Assembly: GCF_024400215.1 (NCBI RefSeq)
Contig: NZ_CP053748.1
Span: 2,418,001-2,482,000, forward strand
Direction of reading: 5' to 3'
Length of the DNA: 64,000 bases
From: Massilia sp. erpn
GTDB lineage: Bacteria; Pseudomonadota; Gammaproteobacteria; Burkholderiales; Burkholderiaceae_D
Notes under the pieces: model-generated
The model's input: only the letters and a program-made list of their open reading frames with translations
Database searches by the model: none
What the model was told of the DNA's origin: nothing
Position numbers and translations under genes: made by a program
In this document: one piece after another, positions 62,641-64,000 of the stretch
Layout: each line of letters starts with the position of its first letter
How positions within the stretch are numbered: position 1 is the stretch's first letter

Positions 62641-62950
62641 ATCGCCTCGTGCTTTCGATACTCAGCTCGCTAACGACGCCATGCCCGGCCCGGTCCACCT
62701 TGAAAGTCAGGCGCCACCAGGAATTGAGCGGCATATAGTAGCGCCAGCGCTTGCCTGGTACAGGCGCGACGACATTCATCCCAGGAGCTTCTCGCAGTAC
62801 GTCGGCTAGACTTTTAGCGCTACTCAGATGCATCAAGGCATGGCGCAGCATATTGGCCCAAGTGATGGATACGCCAGAGCTATCCAGGCAGTAGCTGATC
62901 CAAAAGCGGCGCAGGCCTTGATGCAGGATATCTTCGTCTCGAAAAGTCAT
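62639..62950 (-). CDS. HigB/RelE-like toxin candidate
   Basis: Protein of 103 residues that resembles HigB-type mRNA interferases. It opens MTFRDEDILHQGLRRFW and has the helical middle MLRHALMHLSSAKSLADVLR. The C-terminal strand pattern WRYYMPLNSWWRLTFKVD corresponds to the WxVxVNxxWRLTF block of HigB. The frame extends to an ATG at 62989, but 62950 fits the family. Neither start has a strong ribosome site. The HigA-like gene is divergent, not downstream as in standard modules, so activity and partner are uncertain. Confidence 0.55.
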   Translation of the reverse strand: MTFRDEDILHQGLRRFWISYCLDSSGVSITWANMLRHALMHLSSAKSLADVLREAPGMNVVAPVPGKRWRYYMPLNSWWRLTFKVDRAGHGVVSELSIESTRR

Positions 62951-63032
62951 TTTGTATTCTCGCGTCTGCTTGACATACTTTCGGGGCATACCTAAGGTGA
63001 AGTAACTGATTCCCTATAGGAGAGGTGGCGAC

Positions 63033-63374
63033 ATGGTTACTATGCACCCGGGAGAATATTTAAGACTGTCCTATATCGAACGAGGCCCACTTGACGTTGC
63101 GGAATTGGCCTCGCGTCTGGAGATTCCATTGAGCGAACTCAATGCCTTGATCGCGGAGGAGAGATGTATAACGGGGGAGCTGGCGATACGGCTGGAAAAA
63201 GTGCTCGGCCGCTCGGCCGAGTCCTGGCTGTCCTTGCAATCGATGTATGAACTGGCCACGGCCCGCAAAGCCATGCGTGGCCTGAAGCTGACTCCCTATG
63301 ATTTTGCCCTGCCGCTGCCGGAAGGCGTGGACTATCCTTCCGACGAGCAGATTGCCGCCTGGGCTAGCGCTTGA
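63033..63374 (+). CDS. HigA-family antitoxin-like HTH protein
   Basis: Xre-type helix-turn-helix protein of 113 residues. It begins in HigA fashion (MHPGEYLRLSYIERGPLDVA) with HTH residues in ELASRLEIPLSELNALIAEE and the following ITGELAIRLEKVLGRSAESW typical of HigA/VapI antitoxins. The C-terminal extension of about 40 residues is longer than many. AGGAGAGG stands before the ATG at 63033; an ATG at 63042 also fits. It probably represses the shared 82-bp promoter region with the HigB-like gene. The end overlaps the phosphofructokinase gene by 11 bp. Confidence 0.75.
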   Translation: MVTMHPGEYLRLSYIERGPLDVAELASRLEIPLSELNALIAEERCITGELAIRLEKVLGRSAESWLSLQSMYELATARKAMRGLKLTPYDFALPLPEGVDYPSDEQIAAWASA

Positions 63375-64000
63375 GAATCTTCGGCACCGGCGCCGGGCGC
63401 AGGCGGAAGGCGTCGGGCATGCCGGAGCCGAGCAGGGGCCGCAGGTAGAGGCGGAAGGCGTCGGTGATGCCGGTGCCGCTGGCGGCGATGAATTCATCCT
63501 CCATCGTGCGCGTCTTGCCCGCCACGGCTTCCAGCGGCAGCAGATCGTAATCCACCGAGTAGAAGCCGGTGCGGCGGATCGCCACCGAACCATCGCGCCC
63601 GCCCCACATGGCAAATTGCACCGCTTTCTCGCCCACTTCGCGCGCCTCGCGCTGGTCCACGTCCGACACGCAGCCGATGAAGGAGCGCTGCAGATAGCCG
63701 AAGGTGTCGCCGCGCACGCGCTTGATGCCCAGCTTGGCCCGGATTTCGTCGCACAGCAGGTCGGCCAGCGCGCCCGTCCCCGAGAGCTGCACATTGCCAT
63801 GCGCATCGCGCTCGACGTCCTTGGCCAGCAGCGTGGCGATCGGCTCGCCCGACGCGTCGTGAATGCCTTCCGACACCGCGACCACGCAGCGCCCGTGCTT
63901 CTCGTACATGGCTTTCACATCGGCCAGGAAGCTGTCGAGCGAGAACACGCGCTCGGGCAGATAGATCAGATGCGGCCCATCGTCCGGGAACTTCTTGCCG
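63364..64000 (-). CDS. 6-phosphofructokinase, C-terminal part (5' end outside window)
   Basis: Partial gene that continues beyond the window. The visible 212 residues match the C-terminal part of the pyrophosphate-dependent phosphofructokinase group, with CVVAVSEGIHDASGEPIA, the substrate-site block LSGTGALADLLCDEIRAKLG and RGDTFGYLQRSFIGCVSDVDQREAREVG. The latter holds the conserved fructose-6-phosphate contacts (R-x-DTFGYLQR). The phosphoryl-donor motif lies in the missing part, so ATP or PPi use cannot be decided. The ATG at 63948 is internal: the frame upstream reads coherent protein (PHLIYLPERVFSLDSF). Confidence 0.85.
   Translation of the reverse strand, partial: GKKFPDDGPHLIYLPERVFSLDSFLADVKAMYEKHGRCVVAVSEGIHDASGEPIATLLAKDVERDAHGNVQLSGTGALADLLCDEIRAKLGIKRVRGDTFGYLQRSFIGCVSDVDQREAREVGEKAVQFAMWGGRDGSVAIRRTGFYSVDYDLLPLEAVAGKTRTMEDEFIAASGTGITDAFRLYLRPLLGSGMPDAFRLRPAPVPKILKR

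Overview
The window is chromosomal DNA of a GC-rich betaproteobacterium. The best fit is the Oxalobacteraceae (Massilia/Duganella/Janthinobacterium type), judged from protein sequences and from gene neighbourhoods such as nadK-recN-hemH-grpE-dnaK-dnaJ and hda-HAD-pcnB-folK-panB. This placement is inference; no rRNA or tRNA gene was found. Coding density is high, with about 63 genes, of which the first and last are cut by the window edges.

Layout. 1-6.9 kb: an iron/heme-type uptake locus (PepSY membrane protein, TonB-dependent receptor, TonB, ExbD, ExbB, ChaN-like lipoprotein) with a Fur-box-like palindrome before chaN. 7-15.8 kb: single genes (PAP2 phosphatase, EamA protein, TetR regulator with a 22-bp palindromic operator), then pcm-rhodanese-tolC, two VOC proteins, a PQQ-type sugar dehydrogenase and DUF3667. 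15.8-24.9 kb: a stress and maintenance block (LexA-box nadK-recN, a REPIN-like inverted repeat, hemH, sigma-32 promoters before grpE and dnaK, dnaJ, carbonic anhydrase). 24.9-27.6 kb: a LexA-box operon of a radical SAM DNA-repair protein and a UdgX-type uracil-DNA glycosylase fusion. 28.3-32.1 kb: TauD-like dioxygenase with an SsuABC-type importer. 32.1-42.4 kb: nitrate assimilation (nasT, nasS, transporter, nirB, nirD, NAD(P)H oxidoreductase, nitrate reductase). 43.6-51.9 kb: putrescine uptake and catabolism resembling Pseudomonas spuABC-FGH but without spuDE. 51.9-55.4 kb: MocR/PaiB-type divergent pair and a putative metallopeptidase with a secreted partner. 55.5-62.6 kb: panB, folK, pcnB, hda, AI-2E exporter-family protein and purM. 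62.6-64 kb: a divergent HigB/HigA-like pair and the end of a phosphofructokinase.

The most informative region is the nitrate leader at 33.97-34.24 kb. Putative NtrC sites and a perfect-consensus sigma-54 promoter are followed, right at the predicted transcript start, by two hexaloop hairpins whose loops carry A at position 1 and G at position 4. That is the RNA target expected of the ANTAR protein NasT. An intrinsic terminator then precedes the transporter gene. NasS (sensor) and NasT (antiterminator) lie just upstream, so the full nitrogen-limitation plus nitrate control circuit can be read in one stretch.

The second notable unit is the putative SOS-controlled radical SAM/UdgX operon. The UdgX R-loop motif with its covalently reacting histidine (His391) is intact, and the LexA-type box lies against the start codon. 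Other accessory candidates are a 28-residue single-helix ORF between hemH and grpE, the metallopeptidase/secreted-protein pair, and the unusually divergent HigB/HigA-like genes.
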